From: Actinomycetota bacterium
GTDB lineage: Bacteria > Actinomycetota > Thermoleophilia > Solirubrobacterales > 70-9
Reading direction: 5' to 3'
DNA length: 64,000 bases
NCBI GenBank assembly: GCA_018268675.1
Contig: JAFDWB010000084.1
Location: 1 to 64,000 of the forward strand
A program made the position numbers and the translations under genes. Positions 1 to 8,757 of the stretch are shown piece by piece. Positions within the stretch are counted from its first letter, which is position 1. Every line of letters starts with the position of its first letter. A model generated the notes under the pieces. It ran no database searches. It saw nothing but the letters and a program-made list of their open reading frames with translations, and was not told the origin of the DNA.

Positions 1-77
1 CCAGGGAGTCGATCGCCCTGGTCCTCGAGGACCAGGGCGATGCCCACGAAGGCGAGGTGGCGGCCCTGGAGGGATGA
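1..77 (+). CDS. possible 3' end of a gene cut by the left edge
   Basis: One plus-strand frame runs open from the left edge to a TGA at 75-77 and reads ...ESIALVLEDQGDAHEGEVAALEG. This is a plausible acidic C-terminus but too short to assign to a family. The minus strand over the same bases also gives a protein-like reading, because the stretch holds a 30-bp perfect palindrome. Strand and reality are therefore uncertain. Confidence 0.2.
   Translation, partial: RESIALVLEDQGDAHEGEVAALEG
12..41. repeat. 30-bp perfect palindrome
   Basis: The sequence reads the same on both strands over 15+15 bases with no spacer (half-site ATCGCCCTGGTCCTC). It has no T-tract. It may be a chance product of coding sequence (ALVLEDQG reads on both strands) or a binding site; nothing nearby decides this. 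Confidence 0.5.
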
Positions 78-99
78 GAGGCGTGCCCGACGAGTCTGG

Positions 100-974
100 T
101 TACACCACAACTCGCGACTTGACTAAGGTGACAGCTTCGCCTTCGCCGACACCGACGCAGAAGGATGCCGAGTAACAGGACACCGAGTCGAGTCGAGCCG
201 GCGGGGTCGAGTTTTCCCATCCGGAACCGTTGTAGATGTACGCAGTTTCGTCGTGTTCGGTACTGCCTATGCAGAAGGACGCCGACGCACAGGACACGGA
301 GTTGAATCCATTACCGGATGCTTTGAATGGCGTGCTCCATGAGGTCCCGTCATAGCTGAGTCCGTACCCTTCGAAGTCGACTGCCAGGCAGAAAGATGCC
401 GACGGGCAGGACACGGACACCAGCCGTTCGGGGTAGTCGATCGACACCGGTTGACCCCAGGAGCTGCCGTTGTAGGTAACGGCCTCGCCTGCGTTGTCGA
501 CCGCGACGCAGAAGGTCGCGGATGCACAGGAGACCGACATGAACCACCTTCCGGTCCCGATTTCGGCGGGTGCGCTCCAGGAGCTGCCGTTGAAGGTGAG
601 GGCTTGCCTCCCCCCCACCGCCACACAGAAAGAAGCTGAGCTACAGGAGACGGCGGTGGCTCCTTCGGGAATGCCGAGCGACGTCGGGGGGCTCCACTTA
701 CTGCCGTCGAAGGTCGCCGCGGCCCCTTCCCCGGTCGGCCCGACGGCCATGCAAAACGACGCCGTAGGACAGGAGATGGACGATGGGTAGAACCACGGGT
801 CGATCTTCGTCGGCGCGGTCCATTCGCCCCGACCTGCGCCCGGGCATCGGAGGCAGAGAAAGCGAAGAGCAACGCGCAGACGAGGGTCAGGGCGACGACG
901 AAACGGTGGGCTGCGTCGCTGATCCCCAACGTCGACCCGGTCGGTCGACCCCCTGATGAGACAGATGCGTGCAT
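100..974 (-). pseudogene. secreted six-repeat beta-propeller-like protein, frameshifted
   Basis: From the ATG at 974 the minus strand encodes a short N-region, a hydrophobic segment (FVVALTLVCALLFAF) and a cleavage-like SDARA-Q, which is a Sec signal peptide. The rest of the protein lies in a different frame: six repeats of about 42 residues, each with SxSCxSASFCxAV followed about 20 residues later by YNGSSWSxP. This repeat is typical of actinobacterial secreted propeller-like proteins of unknown function. The two frames join if one G is added in the G4 run at about 827-830, giving QVGGEWTAP. Either the gene is inactivated by a -1 slip or the run was misread. The repeat part shows no internal stop and ends with TAA at 100-102. 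Confidence 0.6.
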
Positions 975-1258
975 TACTCGACGGCAGTATGCCCAAAACC
1001 AGACGCGCGGGGGCACGCTGGTGCTGAGACGACCGTGGTGGCGCCGTCTGATCAGGTGGGGTGAGCCATGAGCGTGATGTAGACACGGGTTTGCCTGGTC
1101 GAGGAGGCGTTGCGGATCGACGTCGGTCTGCAACGGCGGGTCCGGGAGTCTGGATGAGGATGACGCTGGCAAAGGTTTGGGCGTTCTCCTTGGGATAGCC
1201 GACGCAGGAAAGGTCATGAATCGAGGGTGCGGGAAGGCCGCTACAGTCGCAGCGGGAA

Positions 1259-2584
1259 ATGGAAGTCGCCACCCGCTACGCGAACTCCGACGGAGTGAGC
1301 ATCGCCTACCAGGTGCACGGGGAGGGGCCGCTGGACCTCGTCTTCGTCCCCGGCTTCGTCTCCCATGTCGAGGTCTACTGGGAATTGCCGATGGTCGCGC
1401 GCTTCTTCCGCCGCCTCGCCTCGTTCTCGCGGCTGGTGCTCTTCGACAAGCGCGGCCAGGGCCTCTCCGACCGACCGGGGCGGCCACCGACCCTGGAGGA
1501 GTCGATGGACGACCTCGGGGCGGTGATGACGGCGGCCGGCTGCGAGCGACCGGCGATCTTCGGCATCTCGGAGGGCGGGCCGATGTCGGCCCTCTTCGCG
1601 GCCACCCACCCGCAGCGCGTGTCTTCTCTGGTCCTCTACGGGACCTTCTCCCGGATCGTCAAGGCGCCCGACTTCGCTCAGGGCCTGCGGGGGGAGGCAC
1701 TCGATGGCCTCTACGAGATGTTGAAGCAGGAATGGGGCGGGCCGGCGGCGATCGACTTCTGGGCGCCGAGCCTCGTCGACGACCTGGAGTTCCAGCGGTG
1801 GTGGTCGCGACTGCTGCGCCAGGGCACGAGCCCTGGCGGGGCGATCGCCCTGATCGAGCTGTACCGCGAAATCGACGCGCGCGCGGTGCTGTCGACGATC
1901 GACGTGCCCGCCCTCGTCCTGCACCGGCGCGACGACCGGGTCGTGCCCGTCCGTCAGGGCCACTACCTGGCGGAGAAGATCCCGGGCGCCCGCTACGTCG
2001 AGCTGTCGGGCGAGGACCATCTGGCGATGGTCGGCGACCAGGACGAGCTGCTCGACGAGGTGGAGGAGTTCCTGCTCGGCAGCCGGCGCGCCCGCGAGCC
2101 GGAGCGGGCCTTGGCCACGGTCCTCTTCACCGACATCGTCGGCTCCACCGAGCTTGCGGCCGAGCTCGGCGACCGTCGCTGGCGCGACCTGCTGGAACGC
2201 CACGATGCCTTGGTCCGCCGCCAGCTCGATCTCCATCGCGGCCGTGAGGTGAAGACGACGGGCGACGGCTTCCTCGCGACCTTCGACGGACCGACCCGGG
2301 CGATCCGCTGTGCCTGCGCGATCCGTGAGGAGCTGTCGGGGATCGGGATCGAGGTCCGGGCCGGCATCCACACCGGCGAGGTCGAGCTGATCGGCGACGA
2401 CGTCGGCGGGATGGCGGTCAACATCGGCGCCCGGATCGCCGCGCTCGCCGACGGCGGCGAGGTCCGGGTCTCCAGCACGGTGAAGGAGTTGGTGGTCGGC
2501 TCGGGCCTGGGGTTCTCGGACCGTGGCGCGCACACGCTGAAGGGTGCCCCCGGCGAGTGGCATCTCTTCGCGGTCGAAGCCTGA
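1259..2584 (+). CDS. alpha/beta-hydrolase fused to class III adenylate/guanylate cyclase domain
   Basis: 441 aa. Residues about 1-270 form an alpha/beta-hydrolase: an oxyanion region near GFVSHVEVYWE, a nucleophile elbow GISEGG (Ser), and a late His in GEDHLAM. Residues about 280-441 form a class III nucleotidyl cyclase catalytic domain with FTDIVGST and KTTGDGF; both metal-binding Asp positions are present. Proteins with this layout are common in Actinomycetota and are thought to couple a ligand-binding or hydrolytic domain to cyclic-nucleotide output. The substrate and the choice of cAMP or cGMP cannot be read. ATG at 1259 is chosen because the hydrolase fold begins at once (RYANSDGVSIAYQV); the ribosome-binding site is weak. 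Confidence 0.85.
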   Translation: MEVATRYANSDGVSIAYQVHGEGPLDLVFVPGFVSHVEVYWELPMVARFFRRLASFSRLVLFDKRGQGLSDRPGRPPTLEESMDDLGAVMTAAGCERPAIFGISEGGPMSALFAATHPQRVSSLVLYGTFSRIVKAPDFAQGLRGEALDGLYEMLKQEWGGPAAIDFWAPSLVDDLEFQRWWSRLLRQGTSPGGAIALIELYREIDARAVLSTIDVPALVLHRRDDRVVPVRQGHYLAEKIPGARYVELSGEDHLAMVGDQDELLDEVEEFLLGSRRAREPERALATVLFTDIVGSTELAAELGDRRWRDLLERHDALVRRQLDLHRGREVKTTGDGFLATFDGPTRAIRCACAIREELSGIGIEVRAGIHTGEVELIGDDVGGMAVNIGARIAALADGGEVRVSSTVKELVVGSGLGFSDRGAHTLKGAPGEWHLFAVEA

Positions 2585-2634
2585 CAGCCACGACCCTGGC
2601 TCCACTCGTTTCCCTGACCCGCAGGGTGCGGGCC

Positions 2635-3222
2635 CTACCGAGATAGGTCCTTGCTCCCGAAACCGGGGTGGACGCCCGCGCCGATCTTCTGCTCGTCGAC
2701 CACCTTGCGCAGTAGATCTGTCAGCTGCTGCTGCTCTGCCTCGCTCATGCCTTGGGTCAACTCCTCCTGGTGGCGGCGGGCGACCTCCCTCCCCTGGGCC
2801 AATGCCTCGCGGCCGGCCGCGGTCAGATAGAGGGCGCGGACGCGGCGGTCCCTGGGGTCGGCGCGGCGCTCGACCAGACCGCGCCGCTCGAGCTCGTCGA
2901 CGAAGGCGACCATCCGGCTCGGCGGCGCCTGCACCGCCGCCGCGATCTCCTGCTGTGAGCGGCCTTCCGCCGCGTCGACAAGATTGAGGACCCGAAAGTG
3001 CGGCGGTTGGAGATCGACCTCGGCGAGGCGCTCGGCGAAGCGGCGAGAAGCATGGATGCCTACCTGGGAGAGCAGGAAGGCGAGGTTCCGCGGCGCCTGG
3101 TCGCGGTCGAGCGCCGGCGGCAGGGCGCCCGCCGTCGCGTCGTCGGCCGATTGCGCACATTTCGAGAAGACGGGGTCGCGGTCCGCTCCTACAGTCTCAG
3201 CCTGGTGGATCTCTTCACTCAT
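2635..3222 (-). CDS. MarR-family transcriptional regulator
   Basis: 195 aa winged-helix protein. The central part (NLAFLLSQVGIHASRRFAERL, then QQEIAAAVQAPPSRMVAFVDELERRGLVERRADPRDRRVRALYLT) is a full MarR DNA-binding domain with the wing motif RDRR. The N-terminal 45 residues are a polar extension rich in Asp and Ala. It is divergent from the MmpL transporter at 3322, and the 99-bp gap holds a perfect palindrome. It is therefore the likely repressor of itself and the transporter, probably released by a small aromatic or lipophilic ligand (family knowledge). ATG 3222 is used; later in-frame starts would trim only the extension. Confidence 0.9.
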   Translation of the reverse strand: MSEEIHQAETVGADRDPVFSKCAQSADDATAGALPPALDRDQAPRNLAFLLSQVGIHASRRFAERLAEVDLQPPHFRVLNLVDAAEGRSQQEIAAAVQAPPSRMVAFVDELERRGLVERRADPRDRRVRALYLTAAGREALAQGREVARRHQEELTQGMSEAEQQQLTDLLRKVVDEQKIGAGVHPGFGSKDLSR

Positions 3223-3258
3223 TTTCAGACGCAATCTACCGATATTTCTGCTATGAAT

Positions 3259-3275
3259 GATTACACGCTGTAATC
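3259..3275. promoter_or_regulatory. MarR-type operator between marR and mmpL
   Basis: GATTACACGCTGTAATC is a perfect inverted repeat (7-bp arms, 3-bp spacer) in an AT-richer stretch between divergent starts. A second imperfect site (CTACAGCGTAATC) follows at 3280-3292. Position and symmetry suit the MarR protein encoded next to it. Confidence 0.7.
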
Positions 3276-3321
3276 TTTCTACAGCGTAATCTATTGCAAA
3301 GGTTCGCCCGGGGAGGCACCG

Positions 3322-5475
3322 ATGACCCGCAGTCTTGCTCGTATCGCCGACATCGCCTATTGCCGCCGCGGCCGCATGGTGGTGGGCTGGATCCTCGCCA
3401 CGATCGTGCTGATCGGTCTCGGCTCCAGCTTCAAGGGCGAATACCACGCCGACTACAACACTCCGGGCTCGGAGTCGAAGGCGGCGAGCGATCTCACCGA
3501 ACGCGAATTCGGTGGCTACTCGGGACAGGAAATCTACGTCGTCTGGAAGGACCCGCAGGGGGTCGAATCGGCGGCGGCGAAGCGGAAGATGGACGCCTTC
3601 TTCGCCCAGGCCGAAAAGGTCGAGCACGTCGGCAAGCCCGGCCAACTGCGCGTCTCCGGCGACGGCAAGATCGCGACCACGACGCTGCCGCTCAACGTCC
3701 CCGGCTGGGAAGTAGACAAGAAGCAGGGCGAACAGCTGATCGCCGCGGCCGAAGCGAACAGCGGCGGCGGCCTCGAGATCAAGCTCGGCGGCGAACCGAT
3801 CCTGATCGCGCAGGGAGAAACCAGCCCCGAGGGCATCGGCTTCCTGGCGGCGGCGATCGTCCTGCTGATCGCCTTCGGCTCGCTCGTCGCCGCCGGTCTG
3901 CCGTTGGTGGTCGCGCTGTTCGGCATCGGCATCTCCTCGGGCGGGCTGATCCTGCTCCTCGCCAACGTCATCGACGTCCCCAACTGGACGACCGCGGTCT
4001 CCGGCCTGATCGGGATCGGCGTCGGGGTCGACTACGCGCTGCTCGTCCTCACCCGGTTCCGCAGCGCGCTGAAGGCGGGCAAGGATCGCCATGACGCCGT
4101 CGTCGAGGCGGTCACGACCGCCGGCCGCAGCGTGATCATCGCCGGCTCGACCGTGGTGATCGCGGTGCTCGGCCTGTTCCTGACCGCGCTCCCCTACATG
4201 TACGGGGTGGCGATCTCGGCCTCGCTGGCGGTGCTCGTCGTGATGCTCGCCTCGATCACCCTGCTGCCGGCGATCCTCTCCTTCCTCGGCCCGCGCGTCG
4301 ACAAGCTGCGGATCCCGATCCTCGGGCGCCGTCTCGACCGGCCCGAAAGCGACGGCGAATCGCCCGCGGCGCGTTGGAGCCACCTGGTCCAGCGCCACCC
4401 GTGGACCGCCGCGTTCGTCTCCACCGCGATCCTGCTGGCGCTCGCCGCGCCGGCGCTCGGCATGCGGCTCGGCTTCCCCGACGCCGGCAACGACAAGCAG
4501 GGGACGATGACGCGCGAAGCCTACGACCTGATCGCCGAAGGGTTCGGCCCCGGCGCCAACGGCCCGCTGGTGATCGCAGCCGAACTACCCCCGAGCGGGG
4601 GCAAAGCCGCGATCGACGGGCTGGCGGCCGAGATTCGCTCCGACCCGGGCGTCGATTACGTGCCGCCGCCCCGCTTCAGCCCCTCTGGCGGCGCCGCGAT
4701 CCTCACCGTGATCCCGACCACCTCGCCCCAGGACGAAGCGACCAGCGAACTGGTCGAACGCCTGCGCGACCAGGTGATCCCGCCGGCGCTCGCCGGCACC
4801 GGCGTGACCGCATACGTCGGTGGGGTGAACGCCGCGCTCGAGGACCAGAGCGAATACATCACGGAACGGATCCCGATCTTCATCATCGGCGTCGTCGGTC
4901 TCTCGTTCCTGCTCCTCCTGGTCGCCTTCCACGCGCCGCTCGTCGCGCTGAAGGCGGGAGTGATGAACCTGCTCTCGGTCAGCGCCGCCTACGGGGTGAT
5001 GACCCTGGTCGCCCAGGGAGGGGCGGTCGGCAACCTGATCGGGATCGACCACGAAGTCCCGATCGCGCCGTTCATGCCGGTGATGATGTTCGCGATCCTG
5101 TTCGGGCTCTCGATGGACTACGAGGTCTTCCTCGTCTCGAGGATCCGCGAGGAGTACCTGAAGGACGGCGACACCCGCCGCGCGGTCGCCGACGGCCTCG
5201 CCAAGACCGCGCGCGTCATCACCGCGGCGGCAGCGATCATGGTCGTCGTCTTCCTCGCCTTCGTGGCCTCGCCGGAAGTGTTCCTGAAGCTGTTCGGGAT
5301 CGGCCTCGCCGCGGCGATCTTCCTCGACGCGACGCTGGTCCGGATGGTCCTGGTGCCGGCCGTGATGCAGCTGCTCGGGAAGTGGAACTGGTGGATCCCG
5401 AACTGGCTCGAGCGCGCCCTGCCCCGGATCGACGTCGAGCGGCGGGAGCCGGCGACGGAGAGTGCCTCGGGCTGA
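3322..5475 (+). CDS. MmpL/RND-superfamily membrane transporter
   Basis: 717 aa with the duplicated RND layout: one N-terminal membrane helix (VVGWILATIVLIGLG), a periplasmic loop, a block of five helices, then the same pattern repeated in the second half. Each half carries the signature acidic segment, GIGVGVDYALLVLTRFR in the first and FGLSMDYEVFLVSRIREE in the second. MmpL proteins use the proton gradient to export lipids or hydrophobic compounds. At about 720 aa it is shorter than mycobacterial MmpL3 and similar to YdfJ-type members. Expression is probably controlled by the divergent MarR protein. By eye Glu is mostly GAA, unlike neighbouring cytosolic genes. Confidence 0.9.
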   Translation: MTRSLARIADIAYCRRGRMVVGWILATIVLIGLGSSFKGEYHADYNTPGSESKAASDLTEREFGGYSGQEIYVVWKDPQGVESAAAKRKMDAFFAQAEKVEHVGKPGQLRVSGDGKIATTTLPLNVPGWEVDKKQGEQLIAAAEANSGGGLEIKLGGEPILIAQGETSPEGIGFLAAAIVLLIAFGSLVAAGLPLVVALFGIGISSGGLILLLANVIDVPNWTTAVSGLIGIGVGVDYALLVLTRFRSALKAGKDRHDAVVEAVTTAGRSVIIAGSTVVIAVLGLFLTALPYMYGVAISASLAVLVVMLASITLLPAILSFLGPRVDKLRIPILGRRLDRPESDGESPAARWSHLVQRHPWTAAFVSTAILLALAAPALGMRLGFPDAGNDKQGTMTREAYDLIAEGFGPGANGPLVIAAELPPSGGKAAIDGLAAEIRSDPGVDYVPPPRFSPSGGAAILTVIPTTSPQDEATSELVERLRDQVIPPALAGTGVTAYVGGVNAALEDQSEYITERIPIFIIGVVGLSFLLLLVAFHAPLVALKAGVMNLLSVSAAYGVMTLVAQGGAVGNLIGIDHEVPIAPFMPVMMFAILFGLSMDYEVFLVSRIREEYLKDGDTRRAVADGLAKTARVITAAAAIMVVVFLAFVASPEVFLKLFGIGLAAAIFLDATLVRMVLVPAVMQLLGKWNWWIPNWLERALPRIDVERREPATESASG

Positions 5476-5518
5476 ACGCCGATGCCCTTTCGCGCCCGAC
5501 CAGGCGAACCGGCCTGAC

Positions 5519-6292
5519 TCAGAGCAGCGCGGCCAACGCATGGGCCGCCGTGTAGACGGCGGTGGCGACGACGAGCGCGGCGAACCAGCGGGCGAGGACG
5601 CGGCGCGGCAGGCAACCGCCGAGCCAGGTGCCGACGAGGACGCCGGCGATCGCGGCGGCGGCGAAGGGCGCGATCACCGGCCAGTCGACGGCCCCGCTCT
5701 GGAGCCGCTCGGCGAGGGCGACGGCGCTGCTGATGATGATGACCAGCAGGCTGGTGCCGACCGCCTCGGTGAAGGCGAAGCCGAGGCCGACGACCAGCAC
5801 CGGCACGATCACGAAGCCGCCGCCGACGCCGAAGAGGCCGGTCAGGCAGCCGACCGCGAAGCCGAGCCCGGTCACCTTCCGCACCGAGTCGAAGCGGATC
5901 TCCAGCCGCCAGGGCCGGAATGTCGAGTCGCCGGCGGCGCGTTCGGAGACCATCGCCACCGCCCCCAGCACCATCACCGGCGAGAAGGCGAGCAGCAGCA
6001 CGTCCGGGTTCAGCTGCCGGCTCAGCAGCGAGCAGCCAAAGGCGCTGGCCCCCGCCGCGAGGCCGAAGGCGGTGCCCGCCCGCCAGCGGACCTCGCCCCG
6101 CCGCAGGTAGGCGACGAGGCCGATCGCCGCGGCGGCGACGATCACGATCAGCGAGCCCGCCTGGGCGCCGCGGACGCTCTGGTCGCCGATGTAGACCAGG
6201 GCCGGGACGGCGATCAGCGAGCCGCCGCCGCCGACCGAGCCGAGCAGGATCCCGATCGCCGCCCCGATCGGCAGCAGCAGGAGCTCGCTCAC
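5519..6292 (-). CDS. TSUP-family (TauE/SafE) anion exporter
   Basis: 257 aa, about eight hydrophobic segments, with the family's N-terminal glycine-rich motif GSVGGGGSLIAVPAL and its repeat in the second half (GLFGVGGGFVIVPVLV). TauE/SafE proteins move sulfite, sulfoacetate or related organic anions across the membrane. It is the last gene of the ABC-tenA operon, 34 bp after tenA. In this setting it could remove sulfite derived from a thiazole or other sulfur-containing part of the substrate; that role is inferred from context. The start is GTG at 6292. Confidence 0.8.
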   Translation of the reverse strand: MSELLLLPIGAAIGILLGSVGGGGSLIAVPALVYIGDQSVRGAQAGSLIVIVAAAAIGLVAYLRRGEVRWRAGTAFGLAAGASAFGCSLLSRQLNPDVLLLAFSPVMVLGAVAMVSERAAGDSTFRPWRLEIRFDSVRKVTGLGFAVGCLTGLFGVGGGFVIVPVLVVGLGFAFTEAVGTSLLVIIISSAVALAERLQSGAVDWPVIAPFAAAAIAGVLVGTWLGGCLPRRVLARWFAALVVATAVYTAAHALAALL

Positions 6293-6326
6293 GGCGACGG
6301 GCTCGGCGCCGGTGGGGGCGGGGCGC

Positions 6327-7022
6327 TCAGGCGACCGACGCGTCGAGCGTCAGGTCGGGCCACTGTTCGAGCGTGTAGGCCATCTCCCAGAACCCGAGCT
6401 CGAGCCGGGCGCCGTTCTTGAACGTCTCCAGCAGCAGGCCTTCGTCGAAGCCGGCGACCGCGGCGAACGCCTCGAGCTGGGCCTTCATCCGCTCGACCAC
6501 CTCCGCGTACTCGTCGCCGGCGAAGAAGGCGACCCAGTTGCGGTAGACCGGGTGGTCGTTGGCGGCGAGGTCGAGGCTCGCGGCGATCTCGCCGTAGCTC
6601 CAGGCGCAGGGCATGATCGCGGTCATCACTTCCAGCGGACCGCCGCGGAAGGCCGCCGCCAGCAGGAAGCTGGTGTAGGCGAGGTTGCCCGGCGCCATCG
6701 CGAGGGTGCCGCCGCGGTCCTCGGCGCCGAGCTCGACGATCTGCCCCAGCAGCGCCTCGTTCTCCGGGATCTCGGTCTCGACGATGTTGCGCAGCGCGGC
6801 GGCGAAGGCGTCGAGCTCCGCCGCATCGCGCGAGTTGGCGGCGCCGAGCGCGATCGCCCGCGAATACTCGGGCAGGTACATCAGGTTCTGCTCGAGGTAG
6901 AAGCGGAACTTCTCCCCCGGCAGCGTCCCCGCCGCCAGCTCGAGCAGGAACGGGTGCTGGTGGAGGGACTCCCAGACCGGCAGGCAGCCGGCGCGCAGGC
7001 GGTCGCAGAGGGAGTCGGTCAA
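6327..7022 (-). CDS. tenA: TenA-family thiaminase II-like protein (copy 1)
   Basis: 231 aa, full length for TenA. It keeps the catalytic Cys and following Tyr (PCAWSYGEIA) and the C-terminal Glu motif (LELGFWEMAY). TenA hydrolyses thiamine or aminopyrimidine breakdown products to release hydroxymethylpyrimidine. One difference stands out: the segment usually read as QDxxYL, whose Asp contacts the pyrimidine, is QNLMYL here, so the substrate may be altered. The gene starts with TTG overlapping the stop of the upstream ATPase gene (TTGA), which implies translational coupling. It sits with ABC genes of the ThiXZ type and a TSUP exporter. Confidence 0.82.
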   Translation of the reverse strand: MTDSLCDRLRAGCLPVWESLHQHPFLLELAAGTLPGEKFRFYLEQNLMYLPEYSRAIALGAANSRDAAELDAFAAALRNIVETEIPENEALLGQIVELGAEDRGGTLAMAPGNLAYTSFLLAAAFRGGPLEVMTAIMPCAWSYGEIAASLDLAANDHPVYRNWVAFFAGDEYAEVVERMKAQLEAFAAVAGFDEGLLLETFKNGARLELGFWEMAYTLEQWPDLTLDASVA

Positions 7023-7825
7023 ATCGTCGCCTCCTGCTGGCGGTTCTCCTCGCGCAGCGCGTGGAGCAGCTCCGCCTCCAGTTCGGTGAAGCGCGGGGCC
7101 GTGATCACGTCGATATTGCGCGGCCGCGGCAGGTCGACCGAGATCTTCATCCGCACCCGCGCCGGCCGCGCCGTCATCACGTAGATCGTGTCCGAGAGGT
7201 AGATCGCCTCGCGGATGTCGTGGGTGATGAAGACGATCGTGTGGCCGAAGCGGTCCCAGACATCGAGCAGGAACTCCTGCATTTCGGTCCGGGTCAGCGA
7301 GTCGAGAGCGCCGAAGGGCTCGTCGAGCAGCATCAGCGGCCGCTCCTGGATCACCGTCCGCATCAGCGCCGCCCGCTGGCGCATCCCCCCCGAGAGGGTG
7401 AACGGGTAGGCGTCCTCGAAGCCCTCGAGGCCGAAGATCGGGAACAGCTTGCGCGCCCGCTCGATCGCCTCGGACTTGCCGAGGCCGCCGATCTCCAGCG
7501 GCATCGTCACGTTGCGGATCACCGAGCGCCAGGGCAGCAGCAGGTCCTTCTGCGGCATGTAGGCGACCGGGTGGTCGCCGGGCTCGACCGCCTTGCCGGC
7601 GATCTCCGTGGTCCCGGTGTCGGCCCGCTCGAGCCCGGCGACGAGCTTGAACAGCGTCGACTTGCCGCAGCCGCTGGGGCCGATCACGGAGACGAACTCG
7701 CCGGGCTCGGCGGTGAACTGGATGTCCTTCAGGACCTGGACCGCGCGGCGCCCGTCGCGGAAGGTCTTGGAGACGCCATGGAGCTCGACCCCGGCCGAGA
7801 CCGCGCGCGTCGTCGCCGCCTCCAT
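7019..7825 (-). CDS. ABC transporter ATP-binding protein (ThiZ/SsuB/TauB type)
   Basis: 268 aa. Walker A GPSGCGKST, Q-loop MPQKDLLLPW, signature LSGGMRQR, Walker B LMLLDEPFGALD and H-loop ITHD are all present. This subfamily serves importers for nitrate, sulfonates, taurine and pyrimidine precursors. Its start ATG overlaps the permease stop (ATGA), and its own stop overlaps tenA. With the permease and the distant THI5-like lipoprotein (15168-16241) it probably forms a ThiXYZ-like importer. The longer open frame upstream of 7825 is only permease sequence read in another frame. Confidence 0.9.
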   Translation of the reverse strand: MEAATTRAVSAGVELHGVSKTFRDGRRAVQVLKDIQFTAEPGEFVSVIGPSGCGKSTLFKLVAGLERADTGTTEIAGKAVEPGDHPVAYMPQKDLLLPWRSVIRNVTMPLEIGGLGKSEAIERARKLFPIFGLEGFEDAYPFTLSGGMRQRAALMRTVIQERPLMLLDEPFGALDSLTRTEMQEFLLDVWDRFGHTIVFITHDIREAIYLSDTIYVMTARPARVRMKISVDLPRPRNIDVITAPRFTELEAELLHALREENRQQEATI

Positions 7826-8691
7826 CAGCCCTTCCTCCGCGCCGCGTAGTGCCAGGGCATGACGAAGCGCGAGGCGATCGCGATCAGGGCGAAGAGGGCG
7901 ATGCTGATCAGCGCGCAGATCCCGATCGCGCCGAACACGAGGTCGGTCCGGAACGAGCTCTTCGACTGCGACATCCAGATCCCGAGGCCGTGGTAGGCGC
8001 CGACGTACTCGGCGAAGATCGCGGCGAGGACGGCGTAGGTGGCGGAGATCCGCAGGCCGGTGAAGAAGTTCGGCAGCGCCCCGGGGAAGCGGACGAGACG
8101 GAAGGTCTGCAGCCGCGACGAGCCCATCGTCCGCAGCAGGTCCATCGCCTCGCGCTCGGTCGCGGCGAACCCGTCGAGGAGGGCGACGACGATCGGGAAG
8201 AAGGTGACGAGGACGATCAGCAGCACCTTCGGCAGCAGGCCGAAGCCGAACCAGATGATCATCAGCGGCGCGATCGCGATCACCGGGATCGTCTGCGAGG
8301 CGATCAGCGTCGGGTAGAGCGCGTTGCGGACCCAGCGCAGGTTGTCCATGACGAAGGCGATCAGCAGGGCGACGATCACCGAGAGAACGAACCCGACCGC
8401 CATCTCTTCCAGCGTCTGGGCGGTGTTGATCCAGGCGATTTCGCGCTGTTCGTAGAGCTGGGTGACGATCCGGATCGGCGTCGGCAGCACCGTCGGGGAG
8501 ACGTTGGCGGCCGAGACGTAGAGCTGCCAGACGACGAGGATCGCGATCGGCAGCAGCAGGCCCGGCAGGTAGACCATCGCCTCGCGCCGGCGTTCGCTCC
8601 ACGAAGGCACCCATTCCACCTCGGCCGCGGCCCCGTCGGCGGTGGCGACTCCGGATGCGCTTCTTGCCCGAATGTTGGAAATGACGCTCAT
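7825..8691 (-). CDS. ABC transporter permease (ThiX/SsuC type)
   Basis: 288 aa, about six membrane helices, with the BPD_transp_1 cytoplasmic EAA-like loop (EREAMDLLRTMGSSRLQTF). N-terminal residues 1-35 are polar; the first helix is LPIAILVVWQLYV. It is the first gene of the operon permease-ATPase-tenA-tauE. A palindromic GntR-type site ends 50 bp upstream of the start, and the start has a purine-rich GGAGAG just before ATG. It is predicted to form the membrane channel of a nitrogen-heterocycle or thiamine-precursor importer. Confidence 0.9.
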   Translation of the reverse strand: MSVISNIRARSASGVATADGAAAEVEWVPSWSERRREAMVYLPGLLLPIAILVVWQLYVSAANVSPTVLPTPIRIVTQLYEQREIAWINTAQTLEEMAVGFVLSVIVALLIAFVMDNLRWVRNALYPTLIASQTIPVIAIAPLMIIWFGFGLLPKVLLIVLVTFFPIVVALLDGFAATEREAMDLLRTMGSSRLQTFRLVRFPGALPNFFTGLRISATYAVLAAIFAEYVGAYHGLGIWMSQSKSSFRTDLVFGAIGICALISIALFALIAIASRFVMPWHYAARRKG

Positions 8692-8740
8692 CTCTCCGTA
8701 CAGGCGATACCGGCGGCACCGCGTGCTGCAACCCGTAACT

Positions 8741-8757
8741 TAGAATATCATATTCTA
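8741..8757. promoter_or_regulatory. GntR operator, site A
   Basis: TAGAATATCATATTCTA is a perfect palindrome with 8-bp arms around one base, in a GC-rich background. It overlaps the last codons and stop of the GntR gene (AGA ATA TGA, two codons that are otherwise very rare here) and lies upstream of the ABC permease. It shares the core TCATAT with five other sites in this window. On the minus strand it also supplies -10-like bases (TATTCT). Confidence 0.75.

Noticed and set aside
12-41. 30-bp palindrome as a transcription terminator
   Set aside because: No T-tract or loop spacer, and both strands read as plausible coding sequence, so it is recorded only as a repeat.
5462-6421. Long plus-strand open frame opposite the TauE/SafE gene
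   Set aside because: Its translation is Asp/Arg/Gly-rich low-complexity sequence, while the minus strand gives a clear membrane protein. Many similar antisense frames in the window were left out for the same reason.
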